DNA of 16,110 nucleotides. Origin: Perkinsus olseni (Eukaryota > Perkinsozoa > Perkinsida > Perkinsidae). Made by a program: the position numbers and the translations under genes. The notes under the pieces were generated by a model. It did not search any database. It was given only the letters and a program-made list of their open reading frames with translations, and was not told the origin of the DNA. Numbering within the stretch: the stretch's first letter is position 1; every line of letters starts with the position of its first letter. Positions 1 through 7,563 of this stretch are shown piece by piece. The stretch spans positions 1 through 16,110 of the forward strand of contig JABANP010000820.1 of the NCBI GenBank assembly GCA_013115135.1. The letters are read 5' to 3'.

Positions 1-96
1 GAAACTGCGTCCTCTAGGTCTGTGGCGCCGAGGGTGAGCCCTTCTCATCAATAGATGTCACGAGCTTGAGGTGTCCCTCAAGCTCAATGGGCATCA

Positions 97-252
97 ATGT
101 GTACTCGCGTGGGCATTGGACCCTTTATTTTTTGTCCACCTAAGGATAGCAGTAATCTCAGGAACACCCGTATGCTTGAGGGACTTGCGATCCATATTGC
201 CCTCTGCCAGAATCTTTTTCACTTGGCGGAGTCTTTCTCTCTCAGCCGCACA
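97..252 (-). pseudogene. Coding-like fragment of unknown function
   Basis: Read on the minus strand, about 52 codons are open and end at a TGA (96-94). The peptide is charged and helix-prone, with segments such as ERLRQVKKILAEGNMDRKSL and GVPEITAILRWTKNKG. There is no start codon; the reading enters from another frame near 250, next to the conserved repeat segment at 300-522. It lies in the same orientation as, and downstream of, the element 1 integrase, so it may belong to the same retroelement family or to a further copy cut by the window edge. I do not recognise the family. The base composition and amino-acid mix look coding, but nothing else supports it. Confidence 0.25.
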
Positions 253-299
253 GATCCTGAATCAGTCTTGGTCCCAGACCCAAGCGAATAGACTTCGGA

Positions 300-522
300 A
301 AGCGAACGAGAGATAGATTGCAACAAGCTATAGCAGAATCTGTAGAGGCTAGAGATTCAGCTATGAGATAGAAAGGCATGAAGTTGAACTAGAGAGTCCG
401 ATCCCAAAATGCAATAGTTTGCTCCAATGTATAGAGTTCTATACTTGGCTTGGAGTGCTTCGACGAAGATAGCCGTTTCGAAGATCTTTCAGTTCGGATC
501 TACGGCGAGCGAAGACTTCGTG
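300..522 (-). repeat. Diverged repeat copy A, homologous to 8697-8927
   Basis: The minus strand from 522 to about 300 aligns with the plus strand from 8697 to about 8927 at roughly three quarters identity by eye, with a few small indels. Exact shared blocks include GAACTCTATACA, ATTGCATTTTGGGAT and TTGCAATCTATCTCTCGTT. Many differences fall on third codon positions of one frame, whose peptide reads ELYTLEQTIAFWD followed by two residues, a TAG (391-389) and FNF. The other copy has ELYTVEQCIAFWD and TAA at the same position. This points to a formerly protein-coding segment of a repeat family. The function is unknown. Confidence 0.75.
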
Positions 523-880
523 GCGCCGGTGGACGGCGTGTACCCCGCAAATGAATAGATCATTTCATTCATAGAATAATCTTGATCAATCATCAGATAG
601 AGAGAATAGAACATCGAATAAAAGAGTTCGCTCACTTAGCTAATCTATGATAGCTCTAGCTAAGCAAACATAGAAAGAAGGGTACTTCACAGGTCTTTCA
701 TCAATAATCGTCGGGTAGTCTTCATACTGGATCCTACGAGTCATAGTCGTCAGATTTAGACGTAGAAAGAGTCACCAGATAGAGATGGTCGTTAAATGCA
801 CGTAAGAGGTAAACAGTCGCGTCGTAGACAGAAATCGTTTCACGCAGGGTCACACGGAAACGACGAACTGAGGGATATCA
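523..880. other. Gene-free stretch between element 1 and repeat copy A
   Basis: This AT-rich stretch lies downstream of the element 1 integrase on the minus strand. It contains many short TAGA and ATGA words and a weak 6-bp inverted repeat (ATGAAT/ATTCAT) near 551-573. I see no gene. It could be 3' untranslated or LTR sequence of element 1, but no second copy of it exists in the window to test that. Confidence 0.4.
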
Positions 881-2600
881 TTAAAGACCTAAACGCTCGA
901 GCAGATTACGAGTACGCTCTAATAGAGAGCGAGTAAGCGGTCTCGATGAGGAGGTAACATGAAGTAGATGTGACCTGGGGACGTAGTACACAGTCTCAGA
1001 GTCCGACATAGATAGCACTCTTGTAGTAGACAGAAGGGAGACAGGTCGTAGAGGTACGAGATTAGTGTCAGAAGCTTCGTCGCCTACAACTGCCAACCCT
1101 CGAAAAGTGAAGTGATCGGTAGAGACAACCAACCAACCAAGCGGGATGAAGCTCCTCAGAAAGAGGAATTTAAGTACTTCGAGTACTTCGAGCCATGGAA
1201 AGAGCATTAGCCTCGACGGATGGTAGATCATCGTCAGCCGGGGCCGAACCGCCTTCTCCGATAGGAAGTTGAGAAAAGCTAGAGCGGTTCTAGAGGGGGG
1301 TCTTGACAACCAGGCAGAGCGATGTAGCGTCGATGACTTCGGGTCGTGGAGACCTTATCTTGAGCTTGTCGAAGAAGAATCTTGGACTGATCTGAGCCGT
1401 CGGCATTGTCCGGCACTGTAGACAAGCTACCGATAGCATCTTGATAGACTCGAACACCGTTCTCGAGGTGATCATAGACCAAGTTCTGCAAAGCTTTGGC
1501 CGGAACCAAGTTCTTGAGCGAGGCGTAGACGAGACTTCCATGAGCGGGACCACCTTGAATAGAGTTCCTATCACTCGAAACTTATAGGTTACTGCCATAG
1601 TCGTTCGGTCGTTCGGTAGGCGTTCGGTGCCGTCGAAGAGATAGACCATAGAAGTTCCAGCTAGACGAACCACGGTAAGAGAGCCGCGCCAATTAGAGTT
1701 CTGGTAACCACCAATGCTGTTGGCCACTTCGGTCGTGCAAACTAGATCGTAGAGGCTCAACCTGTAGTCCTGAGGGGTCTCCTTGATAGAGCGTTCTCGA
1801 AGGTCGGCCTGCTTAGAGCGCCAACTATCGATGTACACTTGAACGGAAGCCTTAGTCTTCTCCCGTAGATCTGACAGAGCAGATAGAAGCGACTGGACGT
1901 AGGTGAGATAGTCAAAATTTAGATACTCGATCTCGAGCTTGCCCCAGTCCACAGACGGGAAGTTTGTCGGAGGATCAGTAGGTAGCCATTGACGATAAGC
2001 ATAATGTAGAGCGCTGGGACTAATGGTAGACCAATGCCGAGGTGTAGAGTTGTAACACCTTATAGCTAGTAGATAGCTGAGGGTGTAGTCCATAATGGCT
2101 TTAGACGTTAGGGTCAGGTCACGGTGAAGATCACGGTGAGACTTTTCCCAAAATAATGAATGTTGACTGTAACCAGGCAGACTATTGCCTAGTGCCGTGT
2201 TTGTCCATGATAGATCTGACAACCTTGGTCAATGTAGAGGCAAGAGCTCGATCACTCACTAGAACTCTAGGGCTTCCGTGTTCACAGAAAATACCGTGTA
2301 GAGCCATAGCGACAGTCTCGGCCTCAGAAATTCTCATAGGCCTGGCCGCAATATAGCCGCTCGGAGCACCTTGGGAGACCATCTGGACCGACAACGTCGA
2401 CACCCACCAGATGCCATAGCTGAGTCACAATCATGTCCTGGACATCGGAAATCAAGTAGCGGATCGACGCACGACCACGAAGACATCAAGTGCCACTGGA
2501 CGTGGTCTTGGGCACGGCAGTAGATAGCGAGCCGTGAACCGCTTTTTGATAATGGATCGCGGGCGGCGTTAACGTGGATGTCCAAAGAGATAGTAGTAGG
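881..2600 (-). pseudogene. Integrase remnant of element 1 (zinc finger, DDE core part, C-terminus)
   Basis: Integrases of LTR retroelements join element DNA to the host genome in the nucleus. On the minus strand, a zinc finger of the form H-x3-H-x29-C-x2-C runs from HVQWH (2504-2490) to CRRC (2404-2393). The core follows with AARPMRISEAETVA and GSPRVLVSDRA, the second catalytic Asp being in SDR near 2255. After a frame change come YSQHSLFWEKSHRDL, with Glu at D-x35-E spacing, and YNSTPRHWSTISPSALHYAY. A GPY/F-like segment (NWRGSLTVVRLAGTSMVYL) lies about 120 codons further. Coding character continues through frames ending near 1280 and 881. Only about 46 codons separate the zinc finger from the second Asp, about half the usual spacing, so the first catalytic Asp appears deleted. 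At least four frame changes make it a pseudogene. Confidence 0.8.
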
Positions 2601-2608
2601 TCCTGACT
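2601..2608. repeat. Left target-site duplication of the hAT element
   Basis: TCCTGACT immediately precedes the left terminal inverted repeat and is identical to 4753-4760. Eight bases is the duplication length made by hAT transposases. Confidence 0.95.
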
Positions 2609-2627
2609 CAGTGGCGCCGCTACGCTG
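2609..2627 (+). repeat. Left terminal inverted repeat of the hAT element
   Basis: CAGTGGCGCCGCTACGCTG matches the inverted right end at 17 of 19 bases. The CAGTGGCG start is typical of the ends of hAT elements. Confidence 0.93.
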
Positions 2628-2860
2628 ATTTTGGCCACCGGGGCCCTGAAACAGTAGGCCGATCCTGGGGCCCCTGATGATGTGCGAATCTACCACCGTG
2701 AATGATAAACGCAAATACCTGTTGAGTCTCACAAGCATAGCAGTCCATGCAAAACTAGTAGCACTGTGCGTTAAGCACGTACTGGCTACAATCAACTGTA
2801 GTCCACGGCATGATCAGTAAGCTGCACGCCTATCGGTATGCGTCTGGCCTTCTTTTCCGC

Positions 2861-4493
2861 TTAGTCTCGCAGGAGATCACCGTATGACAGACTATTAGCA
2901 ACATCATTCTCAATGGCAATCAAGGACAACCCATTCAATCTCTCTTGGCTGGTTGTAGACCGGAATTTATTCTTGATGAAAGACATCCTGCTGAAGGCTC
3001 GTTCTGCTGACGCTACACCGACCGGGATCGACAGATAAAGTCTTAGTAGGAGGGTGAGCTGAGAGAAAGCTCCACAGAGGCCGTCTCTCTTGAGCACGTT
3101 GAGTAGACGCAAAGGGCAAGTTGATCCATCGACAGAGATCTCTTCGCCGTCGATTCCTTCTTGAGCTACCTGCAGTTCTGTCGCCAACTCTCTGGCATTA
3201 ATGCCATCCTGGCCATAATGAGATGCCATGGCCTGCTCAATCTCACTCACTCCTACACTGCCGAAGCGCCAAGGAACGTTGAATCGCTGTTCTATGGAAC
3301 GGATAGCCACAAATCTCTCATCTAAACGTTCTGCACATACATCTAGAGTACGTTCGAAAATGGAGCTTTTGTAGGTGACGAAGTAGGTTTGAAGTTGCAG
3401 GTGACCTCCGGATCCAGTGCTTCTCTGCTGCTACTCAGTCGCCTGTGCATCCTGATAGAGGCAGAGTCGAGATCCGCATTTATCTCAAGGTCGTTAGCGA
3501 TCTCTCCTGCACGGCGACAAATCATTTGCCACTCTTGCTTAAGCTCGCGGACCCTCTCTCCCAGTCCAACCAATAGAGAAACTTCATTCGAAAGGGTCAC
3601 TACCTTTTGTTGGAGTTTGAGACTGACATCATTTATCTTCATGAGCAGTTCATGCCAAAACAAAGTCATGAAGACGGCTTCGAAGGTAGAGAAGTAAGCC
3701 AAAACAGACTCACCCGTTCTCAAAGCTTCGCCTGTGAGCCGCACCATCGTTTCCGCTACTGAGTCGATCCTAGGCTGGGTAGCTCGAGGCCTCAAAAAGT
3801 TTTTCCAGTCAAGATAACATCTTTTGTGAGGGCCAGTTTTTTCATGACTGTATACATCAGGCCTTAAGTTATCCCAGTCAGTTACACCGTCCCGCGTCGC
3901 TATGCGCCCGGCTATCGTAAGAGCAGGCATGGATAGCAACATATACCCCCGGTTCGAGAATTATATGTCATCCAATCGCAACTGCCAGTCACGCATGCCA
4001 GTGTGTCGATGATAGTCAACAAATGACGTGGAAAGTTTGTCAGCTTAGACTCGGCACACTCCGCAGAAGGAATAGTAACCGATGACCCAACGGCCGGGAG
4101 GAGCTTGGCTCTCCATCCTATCGATACCTCACGAGGCCATTTGGCAGGATCCGGAACGAGTGACTGAGAAACAGGGGATGGTTCACCCTCTGCATAAGAG
4201 CCGTTCAATAAGTATATCTCTACCTCTCCGTTGTCTCCCGATTTTTTACGCCCAGCAACTCTATCGGGCACTTGCTCAGGACTGTCAACTACTCGCACAG
4301 GTCGTCCGTTCTCCTCACGTCGAGGAGTTTTTTCGAACTTATCATTTGACGGCCCACTTCCCACGCGAGGTCGTAAAATGGCCTACGAACCGTGTCCTCC
4401 ACCAGTCAACAACTCTGATATTACATCCGCGGCCCTCCTCAAACGTTTCAGCTCTCCCTCGCTTCTGGCGGCCAGTTTCCTCTTCTGCGCCCC
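2861..4493 (-). pseudogene. hAT transposase with TTF zinc finger (DUF4371 type), internally deleted
   Basis: Transposases of this family cut and paste the element through an RNase H-fold core and dimerise through a C-terminal domain. The N-terminus (from about 4493, minus strand) has the basic stretch SGAQKRKLAARSEGELKRLR. An in-frame TAG follows at 4385-4383. The TTF zinc finger follows: WPREVSIGW, YNSRTGGICCYPCLLL, then after a frameshift near 3930 DGVTDWDNL, YSHEKTGPHKRCYLDWKNF. Next come FWHELLMKINDVSLKLQQK and a coiled region. After a second frameshift near 3355 come LDVCAERLDERF and the hAT dimerisation domain, SIPVGVASAERAFSRMSFIK and TSQERLNGLSLIAIE, ending at 2861. The total is about 540 codons. 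Family members are typically about 700-800, and the catalytic centre between zinc finger and FWHELL is missing. It cannot be autonomous. Confidence 0.9.
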
Positions 4494-4733
4494 ACTTGTA
4501 CCTCCGTTGTTGAGGCATTGTTGAAAACTGTACGGTACAGTCTGTACCAGGTCACCAATGATGATAGTGAATGACTCTCAACGAGGGGGACGTTGCCACG
4601 GGCAACCATACCTCCATATACACACCCTATAAAATATCATTTTCATGCAAACTGCACAACACAAATGGCCACACCGAGGGGGCCCCCTCGGCCTACGGCC
4701 TTCGGGGGCCCTGAAATTGTGTTTCATTTGTTC
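4494..4733. other. hAT 5' subterminal region
   Basis: This non-coding DNA lies between the right inverted repeat and the start of the transposase. On the minus strand an ATG at 4518 heads a different frame from the basic N-terminus, so the true start was probably separated by an indel. A TATAAAAT-like word occurs at 4629-4636 on the plus strand, and GC-rich palindromic DNA at 4674-4713. Subterminal palindromes in hAT elements are often transposase-binding sites; that role is inferred here. Confidence 0.5.
4674..4691. repeat. Perfect 18-bp GC palindrome near the hAT end
   Basis: CCGAGGGGGCCCCCTCGG reads the same on both strands. It is followed by CCTACGGCCTTCGGGGGCC, which can also pair back on the right half. 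A related GGGGCCCC palindrome next to GTAGGCCGA occurs at the other end (2652-2676), so both are part of the element's inverted subterminal DNA. Confidence 0.85.
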
Positions 4734-4752
4734 CAGCTAAGCGGCGCCACTG
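4734..4752 (-). repeat. Right terminal inverted repeat of the hAT element
   Basis: On the minus strand this reads CAGTGGCGCCGCTTAGCTG. It differs from the left repeat only at bases 14 and 15. Confidence 0.93.
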
Positions 4753-4760
4753 TCCTGACT
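4753..4760. repeat. Right target-site duplication of the hAT element
   Basis: TCCTGACT directly abuts the right inverted repeat and is identical to 2601-2608. Confidence 0.95.
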
Positions 4761-5435
4761 TACTTGATAAGCATATCTTGACTTGCCGAGATAGATAGTT
4801 CAGCCATCACCATAGTCGGTCTCGGAGTTAGAGCTGTACCAGCGCCGTTGGCGAGCGAGGCCATCATCATCTAGCGAACAGTGCTTGAATAGACGTTGGG
4901 AGACAGTCTTTCGTAGACCAAGTCAATCGTCGACAGCTTTGCCCCCGAAATAATCACGGAACTTGGAAAGGTCAGTGTCGTTAGACTGGAATCGACGAGC
5001 AGAGATCGCTAGACGCCGTTGGAACTCAATATTGTCCAAGGTAGATTCAGAGTCGGTGATGCACCTTGAAGTTCGACGAGCTCAAGTAGAAGCCGAAGTT
5101 CCTTCTCGTCGTCGGATTGGTCTGAGATGTTAAGTAGATTAAGACCCTCAGAGTTGACCATGCATGGCGCGGCCGGCCTGGCTGGATGTAGACGTCGAAG
5201 CCTCAGGAGGTGATACCGGAAGGTCATTAACCAACATAGAGCTGCCGTGGTATAAGTCGTTGTCTAGTAAAGAGGCAATCATGTTGAGCGGCGGGCTTCC
5301 CGCGTCCTCGGTAGAGGGTGCACTAGTCACAATCTGGCCTTGAACATAGCTCGAATGTCCGCTAGAAAGCTCCTCACCAGGATAGTAGGTTACAGACGAA
5401 CCTTGTATACAGTACGCGCAATCTAGAGAGTGCAA
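4761..5435 (-). pseudogene. Element 1 upstream part, probable RNase H-integrase linker
   Basis: On the minus strand a frame opens with an ATG at 5435 and runs about 95 codons through serine/threonine-rich sequence (SPPEASTSTSSQAGRA). It continues in another frame through an acidic stretch, NISDQSDDEKELRLLLELVE, and in a third through DNIEFQRRLAISARRF and SKFRDYFGGKAVDD. TGA codons interrupt this last frame, after which ARQRRWYSSNSETDYGDG follows. No catalytic motif is visible. I place it between RNase H and integrase only because, with the hAT removed, it is directly upstream of the integrase zinc finger on the same strand. A gag fragment is an alternative. There are at least two frameshifts and two internal stops. 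Confidence 0.4.
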
Positions 5436-5703
5436 AACTGTTCAGCGCGAGAACTTTTTATCTAAGACGAGTTTTAGCCTCAAACTTCGTTCATACACTC
5501 TCCTTGATATGTTATAATGAAAACCCGGTCGCGCAACCAAAACTCGGAAAAAATAATTTCACCAATTTTTGGACCCCCCGGCAAGCACTCTATGCCTCCC
5601 AACGACATCGTACAGTATCTTGCTCTCATGTCCCCAAACTTGTGCTACATACAGTACAGAAACTAGCGACCTAGCATGCTCGTTAACACTGTAGATATTC
5701 CTT
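5436..5703. other. Gene-free gap between two divergent pol remnants
   Basis: This 268-bp AT-rich interval separates element 1 (leftward) from element 2 (rightward). It has AT-rich words such as GTTATAATG near 5511-5520, and ACAGTA repeats near 5612 and 5651. No coding frame and no inverted symmetry were seen. Both flanking remnants begin with an ATG and a linker-like sequence, so it may mark a truncation or rearrangement junction. Confidence 0.4.
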
Positions 5704-6324
5704 ATGAGTAGCATTAATCAAGAAGAAGTCCATCCCAGTCAAGACAGTGCTGAGTATCTTCAGTCATCTCAAGCGACTGAAGCTAGTGCGTCAAGTGCCG
5801 GGGCTGATCTCAGCAAGCATCATTCGAATATCGCCAAAGGAATTGCGAGGGGTAAAGCAAGGAGAAGATCAGAGAGGCTGGCAAGCAGTGCAGTTGGGAA
5901 CAAGATTCAAAGTCCACCCCGCAGACACGGCTACAATACCAGGAGTCAGCCAACTACTAGAGCCGAGCTTAGAAGTCAAACCAGGAGGGATAAGCCGAAG
6001 CAGAAGATTCGAAAGGGTTGTCAGAGTCACGGTTGTGGACATCCTCGATGAAACCGAAACCCCGACCGCGGTACCAGCTCAAGTCTTTGTCTCGGACGTC
6101 CCTCTTCAAGTACGGCTCGCGAAGGCTGCTCATCAGGTCTCGACCGTGGGCGTCGTGGTACTCTCAACCTCCTCCACAACTCCTACTGCTGGCGTAATAT
6201 GAGGACGACCATGAAGCACGTCTGTGACCAGTGCCCCCGTCCCAAGTCAAGAAGATCTCCCTGGTGCGGTTGCGTGTGTGTGAGTTTAAAGTCCAACGCC
6301 AGCAGGCCGGCTTATTTAGACTAG
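5704..6324 (+). pseudogene. Linker and integrase zinc finger of element 2
   Basis: The frame opens at ATG 5704 with a Ser/Gln-rich start, then a basic segment (GKARRRSERLASSAVGN and RRHGYNTRSQ) of the kind seen in linkers of retroelement polyproteins. Near 6010 the coding signal moves to another frame (RVVRVTVVDILDETETPTAV and VSDVPLQVRLAKAAHQ). It then moves to a third frame with GRRGTLNLLHNSYCWRNMRT followed by TMKHVCDQCPRPKSRRSPW. This matches the second half of an H2C2 integrase zinc finger, with the Cys pair C-D-Q-C at 6223-6234. The His pair is partly lost at the frame change near 6140. The frame closes with TAG at 6322. It is a pseudogene with at least two frameshifts. Confidence 0.65.
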
Positions 6325-6401
6325 CACCGACGCACCTTTCTAAGGAGGATTAGTTCAGCCTGTGAAATATGCTCTGCTCGTCAAGCCAAAGAACGTTGCT
6401 C

Positions 6402-6596
6402 TCAGAGCGAGGTCATCGTCAGCTGGGAAACGTTCTTTCCTCCCGGCTCCTGGAGTCCTCTTCTACAGCTGCGAGGGCTGTACCACGATACACTAGCCCA
6501 TCCCGCAGTGTGTCGACCACTCCCAGATTCGAAAAGTTCATACCCTGGCTTAGACTCCCTTTTACCGAGAGCTGACATTCTTACTGGCGAAGTCAC
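6402..6596 (-). pseudogene. Possible RNase H-like fragment
   Basis: On the minus strand the peptide contains ESGSGRHTAGWASVSWYSP, which resembles the first block of RNase H in non-LTR elements (a D-G-S-G turn followed by GWA). The expected Asp is replaced by Glu-Ser. One frame further on, near 6405-6390, comes LALRATFFGL, similar to the second block (E-L-x-ALR). Both matches are short and in different frames. It may belong with the LINE-like fragment just to the right. The order of the two pieces is the reverse of a normal LINE, so they may be separate fragments. Confidence 0.3.
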
Positions 6597-6647
6597 GTGA
6601 ATCTAATGTCATACCCTCGTATTATGCATCTGTCATACTCTGCAAGG

Positions 6648-6845
6648 TTAGCTTTTCACAGAAGTTTGCCCTCGGTTCACACAGACTGTTATTCGCCTGC
6701 GAGTTCCGCTTCCGTCCACATAATTCGGACGCACACTTAACCGATCTGGTCTAGTACACTTGAGCAGCAGGTGTTCATTGGTCTCTCTAACATTGCAATA
6801 GGAGCAATCCACATCGAAAGCGCCCGCGCAGTAGCCTGGAGCCAA
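6648..6845 (-). pseudogene. LINE-like C-terminal zinc-knuckle fragment
   Basis: The minus strand encodes DVDCSYCNVRETNEHLLLKC, the C-x2-C...H...C pattern (with an E-T-x-E-H-L-L-L-x-C core) that closes the proteins of many non-LTR retrotransposons after RT or RNase H. The upstream residues (APGYCAGAF) are read through the left end of the fold-back element. In the overlapping frame, GHFNWLQ comes from the repeat motif itself. No reverse transcriptase domain accompanies it in the window, so it is a small 3' fragment. The motif is clear but short. Confidence 0.5.
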
Positions 6846-7563
6846 TTAAAGTGCCCACTTTTCCAAGTCCAAGTGGAGGAAAAGTAGTCCTTTCCAAACT
6901 TGGAGAAAAATAGTCTATTAAAGTGCAGCAATGTCCCAGGGGATATCTCCAAGTACTTGGATCCACGCGCAGCTTCCTGTTTCCAATCCAAGTGAACACT
7001 TCCACGAGAGCGCGGATTAAAGTGCGCGATCTCCATGTTCCGGAGGAGGGTCATTTTTCCACCAGTCGCGCGACTCCGAAGCGCAACCCGTTTTTTCCAA
7101 GTGCAATCGTAACTTGATAGGGAGCAATAATTGTAGGCGGAAACAATATTTCCCGGGCATGGTCACGTCCCAAGACGATAACTATACCTTTCAAAGACAC
7201 CCAACCGGTGACCAGGTCACCTTATTATAAGGCTTATTCCAAATTCTCGAAGGTTTGGTTTCCCAAATACCACGAGAACGTTACGGAAAACGTTAAGTAC
7301 AAGGAAAAGGTGGAGGGTTTTCGTCTTCCAAGTACCAAGTTTCTCCAAGCTGGGTGCCATTCTCCATGTTGGTACTTTAATTCGAGAAAGGTCGCCGGGG
7401 AAGGCGTCTTGGAAAATTTGCCCAGAAAGTCGACCTTTCCGAGTACCATCACTTTAATGGAGCGTCGGTGGGAAAACCGACCCAGGGATATGGAACCCGG
7501 ATTTGTCGCCGTGGACTTGGAACCCGGAAAGGCTTAGCACTTTAATTGGCTCCAGGAGCCTAC
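6831..7563. repeat. Fold-back element with modular inverted arms
   Basis: The outer ends are inverted copies: GTAG-CCTGGAGCC-AATTAAAGTG at 6831-6853, and the same with a 3-base insertion on the opposite strand at 7563-7538. Inside, the nonamer ATTAAAGTG occurs three times in the left arm (6845-6853, 6917-6925, 7016-7024). Its complement occurs in the right arm (7373-7381 with one change, 7450-7458, 7538-7546). Homology extends inward from the terminal copies through a shared GGACTTGGAA block. Both arms are rich in CCAAGT or ACTTGG words. This arrangement, inverted arms built of short repeated modules, is that of fold-back elements. It encodes no protein. No target duplication was visible at the tips. 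Confidence 0.7.
7207..7221. repeat. Central 15-bp palindrome of the fold-back element
   Basis: GGTGACC-A-GGTCACC is a perfect 7-bp inverted repeat with a one-base centre. It lies close to the middle of the fold-back element. A functional role is not shown. Confidence 0.6.

Larger units (their letters stand above)
2609..4752 (-). mobile_element. hAT DNA transposon, 2144 bp, inserted into element 1
   Basis: The ends are defined by terminal inverted repeats that begin CAGTGGCGCC, typical of hAT elements: CAGTGGCGCCGCTACGCTG at 2609-2627 and, on the minus strand, CAGTGGCGCCGCTTAGCTG at 4752-4734 (17 of 19 bases match). A perfect 8-bp duplication lies just outside. Subterminal DNA on both sides also shares GTAGGCCGA and GC-rich GGGGCCCC palindromes in inverted orientation. 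The single gene inside is a TTF-zinc-finger/DUF4371-type hAT transposase on the minus strand, broken and internally deleted. The element sits in the same orientation as its retroelement host, within the region between RNase H linker and integrase. The perfect duplication suggests insertion is younger than the decay of element 1, though eight bases are little evidence for age. Confidence 0.95.
881..5435 (-). mobile_element. Element 1: LTR-type retroelement remnant split by a hAT insertion
   Basis: Two blocks of retroelement coding sequence on the minus strand (5435-4761 and 2600-881) flank the hAT transposon at 2609-4752. The 8-bp duplication TCCTGACT on both sides of the hAT shows the blocks were contiguous before it inserted. 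The first block looks like the acidic, serine-rich linker found between RNase H and integrase. The second carries the integrase zinc finger, part of the catalytic core and a C-terminal domain. No gag, protease, RT or RNase H was found above 5435, so the element is 5' truncated. LTRs were not identified. The domain type suggests the Ty3/Gypsy order (RNase H before integrase), but the clade is undetermined. Confidence 0.65.

Noticed and set aside
71..316. Plus-strand open frames near the left edge
   Set aside because: They overlap coding-like sequence on the minus strand (97-252) and show no motif or coding bias.
389..391. Reassignment of TAR stops to Gln in this organism
   Set aside because: The two homologous TAR stops suggest the idea. 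Other internal stops include TGA, and the coding regions also carry frameshifts, so ordinary decay explains most of them. The integrase of element 3 also ends plausibly at TAG 15312.
2611..2620. TGGCGCCG read as a tRNA primer-binding site (also near 22, 520 and on the minus strand at 4750)
   Set aside because: At 2609 and 4752 the word is part of the hAT terminal inverted repeat, shown by the flanking 8-bp duplications. The copies near 22 and 520 lack the rest of the repeat and are not next to a recognisable gag start.
2334..2795. One 153-codon minus-strand frame as a gene
   Set aside because: It runs across the left end of the hAT element. Only its lower part (zinc-finger residues of the integrase) is meaningful.
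7211..7221. ACCAGGTCACC shared with 4544-4554 and 14768-14778 as a dispersed repeat
   Set aside because: Eleven-base matches are expected by chance many times in a 16-kb window, and the flanks do not match.
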